20,235 nucleotides of DNA, taken from Candidatus Segatella violae (GTDB lineage: Bacteria > Bacteroidota > Bacteroidia > Bacteroidales > Bacteroidaceae). A model generated the notes under the pieces. That model saw only the letters and a program-made list of their open reading frames with translations, was not told the DNA's origin and made no database searches. Position numbers and translations under genes: made by a program. The stretch is taken from positions 13,379 to 33,613 of the forward strand of contig DJSH01000088.1 of the NCBI GenBank assembly GCA_002440225.1, given 5' to 3'. Positions within the stretch are counted from its first letter, which is position 1, and each line of letters opens with the position of its first letter. Shown here piece after piece: positions 20,092 to 20,235 of the stretch.

Positions 20092-20235
20092 TCACTCTTC
20101 GTTGTCCTTGTCCACATATCCTCCTTTACCTTTTACATACTGCATTAATTCGTTAAAAATCTGATTATTGCGCAGTATCTCCGGATTGCCCGTCATAATC
20201 ATCTGCTTGCGGGCTCGGGTGATGGCGACGTTGAG
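20092..20235 (-). CDS. C-terminal end of an SF1 helicase (Upf1/Dna2-like), partial
   Basis: Only the last 47 codons are present. The frame opens at the right edge and ends with TGA at 20092-20094. The first residues, LNVAITRARKQMIMTGN, are helicase motif VI of superfamily 1, and the 'LNVAITRARK' form points to the Upf1/Dna2-like SF1B branch rather than UvrD. The tail is short and polar (KGKGGYVDKDNEE). The N-terminal part, including the Walker motifs and any nuclease domain, lies outside the window. It is 95 bp upstream of the greA promoter on the same strand. No clear terminator follows it. Confidence 0.78.
   Translation of the reverse strand, partial: LNVAITRARKQMIMTGNPEILRNNQIFNELMQYVKGKGGYVDKDNEE

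Noticed and set aside
19844..20164. A 106-codon plus-strand open frame
   Set aside because: It overlaps the greA leader and promoter and the end of the helicase on the other strand. Composition is that of A/T-rich non-coding DNA.

Overview
This window looks like chromosomal DNA of a Bacteroidota bacterium, most likely a gut Prevotella or Segatella (P. copri-like) species. That placement is inferred from four things. Several intergenic regions carry the Bacteroidota promoter pattern TTTG-N19/20-TAnnTTTG. Start codons have A/T-rich upstream sequence with little Shine-Dalgarno signal. The complete tRNA gene lacks an encoded CCA. A secreted BspA-type leucine-rich repeat protein and a GH28 pectinase gene are present. 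No insertion sequence, phage gene or CRISPR array is visible.

Layout. The left edge (1-92) holds the 5' end of a tRNA on the minus strand with its promoter, divergent from a periplasmic S41 carboxy-terminal processing protease (233-1897). Next comes the transcription/translation operon rimP-nusA-infB (2052-6679). It has a consensus promoter, a terminator-like leader hairpin and a terminator after infB. The iron-sulfur assembly cluster sufB-(orphan secreted protein)-sufC-sufD-sufS runs from 6839 to 12183. It is interrupted twice: by an A/T-rich 126-aa orphan gene between sufB and sufC, and by a REP-like hairpin cluster between sufD and sufS. A large hairpin closes the cluster, and rnhB (RNase HII) follows. 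A bidirectional terminator and four tandem 22-bp palindromic repeats separate rnhB from the convergent GH28 pectinase gene (13133-14719, minus). A 317-bp divergent regulatory region with two perfect palindromes leads to a secreted protein that joins leucine-rich repeats to a caspase-like protease (15037-17226). After it come tRNA-Leu(CAA) on the minus strand, manC (mannose-1-phosphate guanylyltransferase), and on the minus strand a HIT-family protein, greA with a terminator-like leader, and the last 47 codons of an Upf1/Dna2-type SF1 helicase that runs off the right edge.

How the genes work together. Much of the window is housekeeping machinery for RNA polymerase and ribosome function (RimP, NusA, IF2, GreA, tRNAs), Fe-S cluster assembly (SufBCD scaffold plus SufS desulfurase) and DNA maintenance (RNase HII, helicase). 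The accessory content is the orphan gene inside suf, the pectinase with putative operators, the LRR-caspase protein, and two kinds of palindromic repeat. The least explained items are the LRR-caspase fusion, the suf orphan, the 22-bp repeats whose palindromic cores differ from unit to unit, and the attenuator-like leaders of rimP and greA.
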